A stretch of 64,000 bases of DNA from Aldrovandia affinis (Eukaryota; Chordata; Actinopteri; Notacanthiformes; Halosauridae), in NCBI GenBank assembly GCA_029706075.1, contig JAINUG010000037.1, forward strand, positions 5,212,166 through 5,276,165, in the 5' to 3' direction. The translations under genes were made by a program, and so were the position numbers. The notes under the pieces are model-generated. The model was not told the DNA's origin. It saw only the letters and a list, made by a program, of their open reading frames with translations, and ran no database searches. Shown in pieces: positions 27,763 to 39,513 of this stretch. How positions within the stretch are numbered: the stretch's first letter is position 1; each line of letters starts with the position of its first letter.

Positions 27763-27989
27763 CCTACCCCAATAAACAGGAGGAACCTCTGCCAACTCTG
27801 AGCACAGAGTCTGTCAAGAAAGTGATAAAGCTTTTATTGTCGTTGATAGATACAGAAATTTCCAAGGTATGAATCTTATTATGAATGCCAGGTTTAAGTG
27901 GAGGTTTGAGACAGGCGTAAAGTGTTATTGATTCCAGGAGGAGACGGGACATTAACTCCATGGAGGTGGCTGCATGCACCTTGCCTTAC

Positions 27990-28212
27990 CCTCTCCACCC
28001 CCCCCTTTGTGCTCTGAGCAAGTCAGAGGCAGGAATTCCTTCCAATGCACATGGCAGAGTTGGCTGGGGTCATTACAAGCATGACTAACCACTTGCTGCC
28101 CTAAGAGCATTATGTTATCCAAGATATTGTGATGGGGATTGGAGAAAAGGTATAATGCTACCTCCTGATGTAATTCTTCCACAAATACTTGAGGATTGTT
28201 TAGAACTTCTGC
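27990..28212 (-). pseudogene. Unassigned coding-like segment with possible splice sites
   Basis: On minus, after a fair acceptor (TTTGCTTTCCGCAG), an open frame reads VLNNPQVFVEELHQEVALYL then FSNPHHNILDNIMLLGQQVV. It continues to HWKEFLPLTCSEHK and meets a donor-like GGAGAGG/GTAAGG. The composition looks protein-like, but I do not recognise the family and see no partner exon. It could be an exon, a transposon remnant or chance. Confidence 0.25.
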
Positions 28213-30144
28213 GGAAAGCAAATACAATATACAAGTAGCCTGTGGAGTACAAATTTCTTTTTTAGTCTGCTAACTCTAGAGTCTGCTTTTAACTTTAACA
28301 GAGTGGAGTAAACATACATGATTCTGGTATCAAATAAAAGGACATGCGTTTAGAACTGACTGTAAATAATCACAATAAATGTTTGACGTGCTTAAATATA
28401 TCATTCATACTGAAGGATTATTTAGGGGTTGCGTGAGGAGAAATTGTGCAAACCATGCTGGTTTATATTTGTCCAGTGAAACTAGTCAAACTCACTGCTA
28501 CGTATGTGTATTTTTGTATACTATATATACTTCCTTAGGGTTTTGCATCATTCCAGTGTTTGGCATGGAACAACAAAATGAGCTTATCCCATATGAAGCA
28601 TGTGACTGTTGTTCTCTTTGTGAATGAAACTCATTTTGTGTCTTTTCAACATGTTGTGTTTAGGGCATTACAAAATATAAAAGCAGAAGTGTTTGTTACT
28701 ACTGCCCCTGCAAATCAAACAATGAGAATAAAGGTCTCGAGAAATAATATTTCTTATTTATGTAATGTTAAGGAATGCTTAGCAATAAGGTTGTAGTATT
28801 GCTACAACGTGGTGAATGCAAAGACATTCAATACAACATGAAATACACTTTGCTGAACAGTCACTCTGAAATATGCTCCTTTGGTGTTGTGACATTAAAT
28901 ATAAAATATTTTGATTAATCAACTACTGATAAAAACATCAGTCTGCTTAAAAAATATCACTAAATCTTCATAGTTAATATATGACTCTGAGAATGAAGTA
29001 GTCCTCAAAATTATTTGAACAGACACACCCACCCTGTTCTTTTTCAGTTTAGTTTTCAATAGTATATTTGTTTACTTGTGCCAAGAACAGGAATGTCTGA
29101 ACAATTTAATGTTTTATAGCTTTATGTAGCTTTATTATGTCTAGACTCTGCTGGAACTGTACAACTCTTATGATTTGATAAAGTCTGTCTTCCTAGATAA
29201 AGATATGTTAGAGACTCTATTAGACTGTATCTTATTACGCTAATCAAAATGGGTTAATGTCCAGACAATGTGAGCCATTTCTGTGCATGAGCTGTGAGCA
29301 TTCATGTAAGTGACAATTTGAAGGGAAGTCTAAACTGATCCCGCGATGTTGTGTATGGCACCTGAAACCAAAAGGGCCAATGACGAATGTTTCAACTGGC
29401 TCACACGGGTCTAGCACTAACAGCTGAACATCCTCTATAGGATTTTTGTGAATTATCCATAAAACAATTTATTCATTTTTTGGGTAGAAATAATGCAGTC
29501 AACAGCCATCATAAATTACATTATAGTTCATTTTAATCCATTGGGTACAATATATTTATCTGTGTTATCTGTGATCTGTGTTATTGGCAAAATAGAAAGG
29601 AGAAGTGGTTACAGTGACATGTAGTTTGTGCTGGAGATATTATGTGTAAAAATACAAATTCATTGGCCCGTGCTTTATTCAGTAATTTAATAATAAATTA
29701 ATTCTTTATAGTTATGATCCACATCCAGTTAACTGTGGCCAGGTTTTTGCAGAACTACCTGACCGCAAACATCAATAACGAAGAAACAGTTTTCAACCCT
29801 CTATTTCAAAATCACAAAATGTGGACATTTTACAACACGCTTTCAAAACTCAAGTGGCAGTTTTTTTTAGGTTGAAGTGTTGTCGGTAGATAGATGGCCA
29901 TGTGCATGTAACTTGGTGCATGATTTTTGGTTGCCATGCAAGTCTGCATCTGCAGACTTGGCATATATTATATTATATATTAAGTCAGAACAATGAAATT
30001 GTTTTTGACATGAGGTCTCAGAGTAAGCCCAAAGTTGGTGTGCATTTTTCATCATGCGCCCGTAGTGTAGCAGGCTTTATTTCGCTTGTTACTCATGTGG
30101 GCTCACATTAACATTTTAAGTCTCTGCCAAATTGACAATTATGA
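28213..30144. other. Non-coding stretch, no gene seen
   Basis: AT-rich sequence with no recognised repeat or exon. Confidence 0.45.
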
Positions 30145-30500
30145 CTACTCAATTCAATAAATGTGTATTTGTATAGCACTTTTTAAAGAGAACTGTAACA
30201 AAGACACTTTACAGAACACAGAAGATATGAAAACAAAACAATACCAGGCCTGAAGCCCCAAAAAGCAGAAACTGAGGCAAAAAGCACCAGTGGGAAGAGA
30301 AGAAAAACCTCCAACACTCCCCAGTGGGAAGAAATCTCATGAGGAACCCGTCTTAGAGGGGGAGCCCATTCTCCGCTGACCGACTCAGAGGTATCAGTAG
30401 TGGTAGCTAAATGTTCTTAGAAGATAAGGTCTAAGGTGAGATGAATTCATGCAGGCCTCCATTCTGCATCACGGTCTGGACAGGAGCCAGGAGAGGGTCG
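30145..30500. repeat. Dispersed teleost-type repeat fragment
   Basis: Contains TTTGTATAGCACTTTTTAAA, CACTTTACAGAAC and GAAGAAATCTCATGAGGAAC. This combination recurs widely in fish genomes. The class is not certain and no ends were defined. Confidence 0.45.
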
Positions 30501-30589
30501 GTGCTGGAAAGGGCAGAAGCCTCAGGGAAGAGAACAAAAAAGTAGGTCAGGAGTCTATGGAACATATTAAATGTTCAAAAAAATAATTC

Positions 30590-30622
30590 ATGGAAAATGG
30601 GGGTGTTTGACCGGTAGTCTAT
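30590..30622. mobile_element. Solo Tc1-like end
   Basis: GGAAAATGGGGGTGTTTGAC followed by CGGTAGT matches the outer right end of the Tc1-like element at 36.0 kb, with a short internal loss, and runs into a TA repeat. No other part of the element lies nearby. Confidence 0.6.
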
Positions 30623-30640
30623 ATATATATATATATATAT
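30619..30640. repeat. (TA)n microsatellite
   Basis: About 10 TA units next to the solo Tc1-like end. Confidence 0.9.
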
Positions 30641-31559
30641 TTTAATCCTTCAATCAGTTGCGTTGTTGTGCTGTGGTTGTGTTTCCAGAAGCTATAATCC
30701 TATGAAGATCAATGCCAGCCTCAAGACTTGTGTTGTCCTTTGCACTATGAATGCAAAAGGCATTTAATAATGGTATTGGAGAACAGATGATATCTAATAA
30801 TCATTTATAGTCACAATAAATAAAACTCTGCCTTGCCTGTGCAGTTGTAAGTACTTTGACCTTTTTGTCTTACGTCATTGGTCAGATCCGCCAGGAGATG
30901 ACAGGAGGTAAAGAAACACAGTATGCAGTGATATCAGGTTCACCCGCAGAATCTTATCTGTGCAGTGAAAATGCCTGAAGCTGGTTGGGATCTGGCCTTA
31001 ACGGCTTTCAGATCAGCCGATAGCGCAGAGATAGGGGCAGTTTATGCTATCTGATACTGTACCTGGAGCTCTACTTTGCGTTTCCTTGCTCACAGGATCA
31101 AGTTTAATGTTTAGGATTGCGTGGGTGTGCCAATCCCCTCCTTGGTGCTCTTCACCACTTTATGCACAATTGCTTCTCACAGTACCTCAGTACCCTCCTC
31201 CCCTCCCATCCCAGCCACTTCCTTGGAGGATAAACTAGGTGGGTCAAAGGATTACACATCAATCCAAGCAATACTTCAAATGGAGACAGGAGTATGTGTT
31301 TTTGTATTAGCGATTGCATTGCAGCAGTAAAACATCAAATTAACCACATGATTCTCAGATGACAAACCTGAGTTGAGAAACGATACTGTTCTGCAACTGT
31401 TAGAACGCTTTTCTGTATTCGGTACAATACAACCAAAAACCAACTGCCCTTGGGGATTTTTTTGTGTGAATTCAAAGGGCTAAGTGATTTGATTTATGTA
31501 TTTGCCATGCAAAATCTTTTTTTTGTGCTAATGTGCATTAATGAATGCTGTGCTCACTC
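30641..31559. other. Non-coding stretch, no gene seen
   Basis: No recognised repeat or exon. Confidence 0.45.
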
Positions 31560-31574
31560 AAAACATGTCTTATG

Positions 31575-31957
31575 GGCCTCCCGCGTGGTCCAGTGGTTGC
31601 AACGTTCGACACTGGCCACGGAGACCGGGGTTCGATTCCCCGTCTCGCCAGAGTCGAGTCGGGAGTGCCACCAGGGGCGGCGATTGGCTGTCCACCCCAG
31701 GGAGGGGGATGGGAAGCCGACTTGACGTTCGCTGCGCATAAAAGTGGCCCTGTAGTACTGGGTTACGGTCGACGGCCTGGCGAGTGCCGTCTCGGAAGAG
31801 ATGTTACTTCGCCTTCGTCACTACCGGTCACAGGACTATGACAGCAAACTCACATTACTAGGGGGGGATTGACATAAAAATAGTGGGTGTAATTGGCTAC
31901 TAAATTGGGAGAAAATGGGATAAAATCTGAAACAAAATCTTTAAAAAAAACTAACAA
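31575..31957 (+). mobile_element. tRNA-derived SINE, ~380 bp, intact ends
   Basis: Head GGCCTCCCGCGTGGTCCAGT with A box TGGTCCAGTGG (31586-31596) and B box GGTTCGATTCCCC (31629-31641). A family body follows, ending AAATTGGGAGAAAATGGGAT and an A-rich tail. The target duplication AAAACATGTCTTATG occurs at 31560-31574 and 31958-31972 (15 bp, perfect). It is a close relative of the copy at 37.0 kb. Confidence 0.92.
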
Positions 31958-31972
31958 AAAACATGTCTTATG

Positions 31973-32504
31973 ATAGGTAACAGGATCATACATTCGATTG
32001 TACTCTCTATTGGGCATTTTGTGTGCTCTTGCAAGATGCTCAGCCTGGCGTGACCTCAGAATATTCCTTCTTAGTATTATGTGACAGAACACATTTCATA
32101 CGTTTAACTGCTTGGACCCACGTAACTTGACAAGTCAATAGACCATTCCCACAGTTCATGAAGAATAAGTCTGTTTCTCCATCGGCATCGTAAAAAAAAC
32201 AAAAAACCTTACGGTATCTCCCTTTTTGCCATTTTTGAGTTTGATACATGAATATAAAGCTTGCATGATCGGTGGTAAACTGTCTATGTTTGATAGATCT
32301 GTGACTAATAAAGTTTATTTAAAACGTCATGTTTTATAATGTAATGCAGTAATAAAAACTGTTGTTTTTTTCATTTCCTGAAACGTTTTCTTTTTGGAGA
32401 TGCAAGGTTTTTTGTTTTTTTACGACGCCGACGATATTCTGTAAACGTGCACACGGTGTCCCTTCCTATATCTGAAGATTGTAGCATCATATGGATGTTT
32501 ATCT
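31973..32504. other. Non-coding stretch, no gene seen
   Basis: No recognised feature. Confidence 0.45.
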
Positions 32505-32575
32505 ACTCAAGATGAATGCACTTTCTGTGAGTTGCTTTGGATAGAAGTGTCTGCTAAATGACTGTAATGTAATAT
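32505..32575 (+). mobile_element. L2-type LINE 3' tail fragment
   Basis: GAGTTGCTTTGGATAGAAGT followed by GTCTGCTAAATGACTGTAAT is the conserved terminal hairpin and tail of fish L2-clade LINEs and their SINEs. No coding part is attached. Confidence 0.6.
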
Positions 32576-33489
32576 GAATGAGTATGAGAAAGTTGTACAT
32601 TTCCACAGTGTGCAGTGAGCTGGAAATCTGAAGGTTTTGTGAGTTCGCAACATGTTTAAAGCTCGACCTCTTTATATGTTTCAATCACCTCCCCATCACT
32701 CATAATAGTGTTTAATTAAACAGTGATGCCAGGCCTATTTAATTACAAGGGAAGCAGTTTGGTTTGGCGTCAGTGCCATGACTTCATTTAATATGCCAGT
32801 TACAGAATGATTAGATTGTTTTGGTTGAAGTACGTGAGCATGCTTTGTGTGGATAATAAAGTGCGTTCATTTTTCTCTCCTCTTTTTAAAGATTTATTTG
32901 TTTTCAAAAGACAAGTCTGCTCTACCATTATGGTTTGCCCAGAGATCATTGCTATGTGCTCATTGTAAACCAAGAAAAGTCACTGATTTGTGCTAGTTTT
33001 ATTAAAAACCATGTGTGGTAAAAAAAATCCATTCATAAAACATAGGACATGGAATCAATTATAGATTAAATACATTGATATAATTGCTTAAAACCAAAGA
33101 GTGATAGACATCAATTGCCATTATGTTTTTCTCTTGTGTAAAATTTGTTCAACTCCAGCTGGTTGTTGTTACAGCTGAGCTATAAATATTTTGAAGTTAG
33201 AAGGCCTTGGTCTCCAGCACATACAGTACCTCTGGTCTGACAGTGTGACTGGGAGTAGGTTTTAACCATGTTCTTGCCATAGATGTGTTTAAGGAAGAAT
33301 ATGTTGAGCCTGCGTGGATGTGTAGGGAGCACTCAGTTGGAGATGGTCCCATACGCTCTCAATTACACACCAACACCTGAAGAAGTGCAATCTGTCTACG
33401 ACTGGGGCGGCGGCTGGCCATGTTCTGCTGCTCATAAACTACTCATTAAATGTCTTGTCAGTGCTGTAACTAAGGCACACCAGTCAAGA
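32576..33489. other. Non-coding stretch, no gene seen
   Basis: No recognised feature. Confidence 0.45.
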
Positions 33490-34055
33490 ACCCTTGACTT
33501 ATCAAGCAGCTAGAGGAATTGCTCCCCCTTACCTCCAGACACTCATCACACCCTACACCCCAGCCAGACCCCTCCACTCCTCCTCCTCTAGCAAACTGAC
33601 TGTCCTATCCCTCTGGGCGCCTCGCAGCCACTCCTCGCGGTCTCGCCTCTTCTCTGTCCTGACCCCTCAGTGGTGGAATGATCTTCTGCACTCGGTCAGG
33701 ACCGGGGAATCAACCTTCCGCAAGAGACCCACCTTTTCAGACTCCACTACCACTGAATTCTGTACATCTAGCCAATTGTCATCACCACTGCTTAATACTT
33801 GTTGTATATGTATACTTGTTTACTCCTCAAAAATTTAAAATTAATTAATTAATTAAATTTAATTACTAACCTTTTCCTTCCAGTGTTACAGGTATGGTAT
33901 GCAGCTGCCAACAATTATGTCTATTGCTGTATTACTGCACTAATCTCATGCGCGAACAATGATTGTTCTTACCATGTATTAATGCACATCTTGTAAGTCA
34001 CTCTGGATAAGAGCGTCTGCTAAATGCTTAAAATGTCAAATGTAAGAACCCGCCC
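33490..34055 (+). mobile_element. L2-clade LINE, 5'-truncated, end of ORF2 and 3' UTR
   Basis: The open frame at 33494-33838 reads APPYLQTLITPYTPARPLHS, then LFSVLTPQWWNDLLHSVRTG and FRKRPTF, the C-terminal region of L2 reverse transcriptase. It is followed by a 3' UTR ending GTCACTCTGGATAAGAGCGT, CTGCTAAATGCTTAAAATGT. The 5' part is missing, typical of abortive reverse transcription. Confidence 0.85.
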
Positions 34056-34782
34056 CTCTCTGCTTCAAGACAAATCAACAGAATCAGGTTTTTGGGTTTT
34101 AGATTTTTGTCTCTCTCACTCTGGTAGGGATTTGGGTCTCTCTCCGGTCTGGATTTGGGTCTCTCTCTGTTAGGGATTTGGGTAGACAGTCCTGCTTGAC
34201 ATTCCTGTTGAGCTGTAACTAGAGACAATGTACTTAAAACTGTCTTTTTTGCCCTGAACAGTGCATCCTGCAGGACTGGTTACACCAGGTACTTAAGGAG
34301 CCAAACAAGACTGGAGTTGGGGCTGTTATCTAATGACCATCAGGAGAGAGGGAGGGGTGGAACCTTGCCCCACCTGCCCCCCCCCCTTCTCTCTCTCTCT
34401 CTCTCTCTCTCTAGCTCTTATCACTGTCAGGCCATGGTCGCTTCTCTGATGGTCTAGACACTGTTTATCCAGCAGGTCAGGTCGGTCACCAAGCTGGCAA
34501 AGCCTGCATAACTTTAAGTAGATCCTTAGGACATCCCCTTGTCGTGGCTGTGATAAACTATGGCGTACTTCTCACGGTCCTCAGGCCTGTGCGTGCGCAG
34601 GCAGGTCAAGAGCATTTTTTATCACCTCTCTCCACTTTGACTTTGACAGACTGGAGAAGATTCTGCTATTGCTGCCAAAAAGTGATAATGGGACAGGCAA
34701 AAAGGTTATTTCATGGTTTACTAATTAACATTAAATGTCAAGCAGGATTCAGTTTTGAACGGGGTTTTTTATTGGTTAACTG
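34056..34782. other. Non-coding stretch, no gene seen
   Basis: Contains a CT microsatellite at 34388-34412 preceded by a C run. No gene. Confidence 0.5.
34388..34412. repeat. (CT)n microsatellite
   Basis: About 12 CT units after a run of C. Confidence 0.9.
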
Positions 34783-36064
34783 CATTTTCCAGTTTTTACT
34801 GAAATTTAAGCAGTTCAAGTCCAGTGAATAACCTGAAATGGTACAAAGGTAAGCAGTAAACTGCCAGAGGTTAAAGAAAAAAGTTTAGGTTACCAAAATG
34901 TACATTTCAGAGTTATAAAAAAAGGTCCTTTTCAGGGAACAAGTAATGGGTTAACATGATGTGGCAGCCCAAGGGGCTGCACAAGGAAATGGTTGCCTGA
35001 CCTACAACACATGGGAGCCAGGAAACACTACATTTCCCAGCAGGCCACAGTTACACCTGAGCCGAGTCAAGCAATGGGGACTAACGACCAGCTGAAGGCC
35101 ATTTCAAGGCCTATTGAAAGGGCTGATTGCCATCACACTGGGAGAGGAGTAGGAACGTGTTTGGGAAGGAGTTGAGTGTGTTTGGAGAGTAAGTACTGTG
35201 AAGTCTTTGACCAGCCAGTATTTGAGGAGAGAGTGTTTTGGAGTGGTTTTTCTGTTTGACCGGATTGTTTGAGGACCCCCCTTTGGATTTTGACTATGGA
35301 CTGGATTGCGGAACTGACTTGGATAACGGAATTGGATTGGACATTGACAACGGGTCCGTGCGTGTCGCCCAACCCCTGGGGACACCACAATGGGTTAACG
35401 GTCACTCTGTGCAAGAGCCCCAGACCATCACGCTTCCTCTTCCATGTTTGACAGTTGGTGTCACACACTGAAGAACCATCCTTTCACCTACTCAACGGCA
35501 TACAAAAACCCTGCATGATGAACCGAAGATTTCACATTTTGAAAGTCTTCAAATTTCCAGTCTTCAGTAGTCCACTGGCGGTGCTTCATGGCCCAGGCAA
35601 GCCTCTTTTTCTTATTTTGCCATCTTAGCAATGGCTTTCTTACTGCTATTCGACCTGTCAAACCTGCAGCTCGAAGTCTTCTCTTCACAGTTGAAACTGA
35701 GACATCCTTACTTCGACCAGTGTTAAGCTGTGTTTGAAGCTGTTGTCCTGTGAGCCACCTATCACGCAAACTGTTGACTCTCTGAAACTTGTCTTCTAAT
35801 TTTGTTGTGGCTTTGGGTCTGCCAGACCTCTTCCTGTCAGAGTTTCCTCCAATTTCCAAGTGCCTTTTGATGGTGTAGGAAACTACTCACTGACAAAAAA
35901 TTTACATTATTTTTCAGTTTTTGGTAACCTAAACTTTTTTCTTTAACCTCTGGCAGTTTACCGCTTACCTTTGTACCATTTCAGGTTATTCACTGGACTT
36001 GAACTGCTTAAATTTCAGTAAAAACTGGAAAATGGGGGTGTTCTAAAACTTTTGACCGGTAGTG
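34783..36064 (-). mobile_element. Tc1-like DNA transposon, disrupted, with long inverted arms
   Basis: Arms at 34783-34898 and 35919-36034 are inverted copies of 116 bp with one mismatch by eye. The right end continues to the Tc1-type tip ACTACCGGTCAAAAGTTTTA. The minus frame 35859-35488 encodes the N-terminal half of a Tc1 transposase (RSGRPKATTK, SVSTVKRRLRAAGLTGRIAV, KKRLAWAMKHRQWTTEDWK). A small deletion removes the stretch with the first catalytic Asp, then the frame shifts and TPTVKHGRGSVMVWG appears (about 35410-35458). The rest of the catalytic domain is missing, and an unrelated segment occupies the space. Confidence 0.88.
34960..35389 (+). mobile_element. LTR-like segment inside the Tc1-like element
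   Basis: About 430 bp not resembling Tc1. It begins TGTGGCAGCCCAAGGGGCTG and ends GGGGACACCACA (TG...CA borders, as in LTRs). An 11-base word (AATGGGTTAAC) occurs at both edges (34945-34955, 35389-35399). A perfect 4-6 bp target duplication directly at the TG/CA borders was not seen, so a solo LTR is only a candidate. Confidence 0.35.
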
Positions 36065-36066
36065 TA

Positions 36067-36992
36067 TATATACAGTATATAAAATGTTTAATATGCATTA
36101 TTAGCTAATGTGCATATTTAGTTCCTTGATCATTTGGAATGTTTTGGCATATTTTACTATTTTTGACAGATGAGAGGGGAGAGGTTGTCAATTGTTATTT
36201 TTGTGCAGTATATTTCAATGTAACTGTTGTATACTGTGCAGAGCTTGCCATCATTAGCTAAAGTCTAAAGTGATTGAACCATTTATGATTGGCAATCCAT
36301 CGCTTTATATTCAAATGTCTAATTTTTTTCAACCTTTCTTTCAGATGGCAACAGGCAGCTATACAATACCTTTTCTAGAGGGTAATAAATTAAGGTTTAG
36401 AACACTATGTCGAGTTTGAGGGGCATTCACATGCACTGGAGTGCTGAATCATGACCATACCTGCACGCACAGGGATTATCACAGCACAGCCTGCTCAGTA
36501 GTGAAGACAAATGCGCCACAATCTGAGAGCAACCTCGATATTCATAATCCCTTTAAGTAAAGCACTGAGAGTTGTGCAGATTACAAACAATAAGCAAGCA
36601 TCATGTTCTTAGTCTCAAATGACTAAGAATTAATATGTTCAATGCCAAGTTGGTGAAGGGTGCTATCTGGCTAATATTTCTACAGTTAAGCTTGAGTTCA
36701 AGGTGAGCGTGCATAACAATAATATACATGTAGCAATTACATTATAAATGTAATTTCTCTTCCCAATTTTTGTTTACTTTTATTTTTTTACAGTTGTAGG
36801 GATTGGAGCAGATGAGCACAGGAATTGATGTCCTATATCATAATTTCCAATGTAATAGATTCATTTAAGAATTGTATGGAAAAATACAAATTTAAAAATA
36901 GATCTGACTGTGACAAATCCCTGTCATTGTCATCAGAACACTGAACCACATAACTCATTTCATCATTGTATCTGACCACTTATGACGACTTT
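36067..36992. other. Non-coding stretch, no gene seen
   Basis: No recognised feature. Confidence 0.45.
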
Positions 36993-37006
36993 GAATAAGT
37001 CACACG

Positions 37007-37381
37007 TTGGGCCTCCCACGTGGTCCAGTGGTTACAACGTCCGACGCTGGCCACGGAGACCGGGGTTCAATTCCCCGTCTCGCCAGAGTCGGCTCTGGCC
37101 GGGAGCGCCACCAGGGGCAGCGATTGGCTGTCCGCCCCAGGGAGGGAAGCCGACATGACGTTCGATGCGCATAAGAGTGACCCTGTAGTACCGGGTTACG
37201 GTCGACTGCTTGGCAAGTGCCGTCTTGGAGGAGGCGTTACTTCGCCTTCGTCACTACCAGTCACAGGACTACGGCAGCGAAATCATGTTACTAGGAGGGG
37301 GATTGACATAAAAATAGCGGGTCTAATTGGCTACCAAATTGGGAGAAAATGGGATAAAATCAGAAACAAAAACTAAAAAAA
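37007..37381 (+). mobile_element. tRNA-derived SINE, ~375 bp, intact ends
   Basis: A box TGGTCCAGTGG at 37021-37031 and B box GGTTCAATTCCCC at 37064-37076. The body and tail (ACCAAATTGGGAGAAAATGG) are nearly the same as the 31.6 kb copy. The target duplication GAATAAGTCACACG lies at 36993-37006 and 37382-37395 (14 bp, perfect). Confidence 0.92.
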
Positions 37382-39369
37382 GAATAAGTCACACGCCCTC
37401 ACACAAATATACTCAATCTAATCCCACTTTATTTTGATCTATATTTGGTGATTTTCTAATGGAAAAGTTATGTGACAAAACATCAGTGCACATATGAATC
37501 AGCAGAATGCCAGTGGCCATATTGGGAAGTGGTTTCCACTTCCTCTTTCATGTCAGAATGTCAGGGAAGCACAAAGGGGTCTCATGATTACAAGGTATTT
37601 ATAGGGAAGGGGATACATCCTTTCACTGCCACCCTCTGGAGCCAATAACACAGCTTTTGAACAAGACCCAATGGGAATGTTGCTCAGCTGCACCCGACTC
37701 TGCCGCTATAGGTTGGATCCTCTTAAAAAAAAGTCCTTGTGTTCTTTTGTCTTGTTAAACCCATGTCTGGCCAAGTGCACGTACACTAATGCGGGTGAGT
37801 GGGTGGGAGGCCAACAAGGAGGCATGAGAGTGAATCGTCTTGTCTGTCTCCGAGACAGTACTGGCTCTGTGGGTGTGGTCCGGTCTTACTGAGAACTGGG
37901 AGTCAGCAGTGCTTCTGAGCAGAGTTGATTATTCTGTATTAGGGATGAGTAAGTTGATCCTGGGTAGGCTGTTGGGGGCAGAAATGACCTCAATTTTGTG
38001 GAGGCAGTAGAACCTATGGGAGGAGTCAGAGGACAGTCAGGGATTGATCCATACTCATCTCATGACTCAAGAGGCAATCCACTTTAGCCCCAAGACAATA
38101 GATAATACAGGATGTACGTGGGTGAAATGATCAGTGTGCCATCCGCCATCTCCTCCTAAAGAGTTCTTGTTTTGTGGCTATCCGCAGTTGATCAGCTCAT
38201 CTGGCTTGGTCTTTATGATGAAAATTGAGCATGGTTTTTAGTTATGTAATCATATCTCAGTTCATAATTAGTGGCTCCTTGAATCAGCAAAGGCATGCAA
38301 GCAAAAATAAAGTAGACATTTTGATAGTGGGAATTCTTTTTTTTTTTTTTTTTTACAGCTGTCAGAGGTCTTTAGTAGCAGCCTTCTCTGGCTGCAGTGG
38401 CCTTGGTGGTCAAACAGCATGTCTGTTATTAGGACAGCATTGCAGGGGGATTGGAGGAACACAGCATGCCTGATGCCTGATAGCGCCCCTCCGCTTGTCT
38501 CATCGAGTAGACTCTGCACAATGGAGCACTTCACCAGAGCTCTGGGTGTCCTCTTGAACTGGAGCATGTGAGCAGCTCTAGCTCAGCAGTGGGTACTGTC
38601 AGAGAGTACAGAGCACAGTGGGGAGCACTTTTCAGTTATGCAATGTTATTGGCTCCAGTAACTGGGGTGGGCAGAATCTCAAAGAACCCGGATGAGAAAA
38701 AGAGACACTGGTTCAAATGGTCAGGAAGTTCCTAATGAGCTGATTGTTGTGAATTGGAATGATGATGCTGGAACTTGTTAGCTTTGTTCACAGTTGCAGT
38801 CAGGGTCGGGTTTAGTGTTACACTTCAGTCTAGGTCCCACTTCAGGAGGATGGATATAAACTCAAGAATAGAGTTCATTTATTTTAACAGAGTTTCTCCA
38901 TAATACTACTTCTTTGGCCCATGCCTTAAACATTTGTGTACCATAATATGGTATGTAAGGTTCTATATGATTTTGAAAGTATTGACTAAACCCTAACTCA
39001 CTGACATTATCTTCTGTGTCATGGTGTCAGAATGAAAAGTTGATCACAAAATGAGCTCAAGGGACACAGCTATTATGTACAGATAATCATTTTTCAGATG
39101 TATGAGTTGCTTTCAAAACTAGTTATAAAATGAAGCATTTGGATGAACCAGTGATTGAGATTGGTGTCTCCCGAAAACACCAGGGCCTCCATCCTTCATC
39201 TTCACTCCTCTTCTGTCATTGTCACTTGAACTCGTCCTCTGAAGCCAAACTTGGAAGGGAGAATAAATGATTGGCCATGGGGATAGCTAATGTTTGAAGA
39301 TCTTTTAGCACTGAGGTAATCACAACGATAACCTCTATGAATGGCAAACTGATATGACACAACACTCTA

Positions 39370-39513
39370 CTGGATGCCAAAGCTATCTGGCTGGAGACAC
39401 GTGAAAGACCTATCAATATCATTGTTGGTAATGGATTGCTTGTGAACTTTGACCACCTGCTTGAACGCATGCTCCGTGTAGATGATAGACGAGAACTCAA
39501 CGCCAAGGAGTAA
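39370..39513 (+). pseudogene. Unassigned coding-like segment
   Basis: The plus frame reads LDAKAIWLETRERPINIIVG, NGLLVNFDHLLERMLRVDDR, RELNAKE, then stop at 39511 followed by a short A run. Upstream in the same frame coding-like text is broken by stops. It could be a decayed processed pseudogene or a transposon relic. Family not recognised. Confidence 0.25.

Larger units (their letters stand above)
26141..27989. other. Non-coding stretch, no gene seen
   Basis: Holds a compound CT/AC/TC microsatellite near 26359-26404 and a CA repeat near 27743-27762. No supported gene. Confidence 0.45.

Noticed and set aside
31586-31641. tRNA gene suggested by A and B boxes
   Set aside because: Part of a SINE head with target duplication and tail; no full cloverleaf. 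The same applies to heads at 2.6, 9.8, 13.1, 15.7, 37.0, 53.1 and 59.5 kb.
31575-31841. Plus-strand frames of 66-98 codons near 31.6 kb and a similar one near 37.0 kb
   Set aside because: They lie within tRNA-derived SINEs and are repeated with the element.
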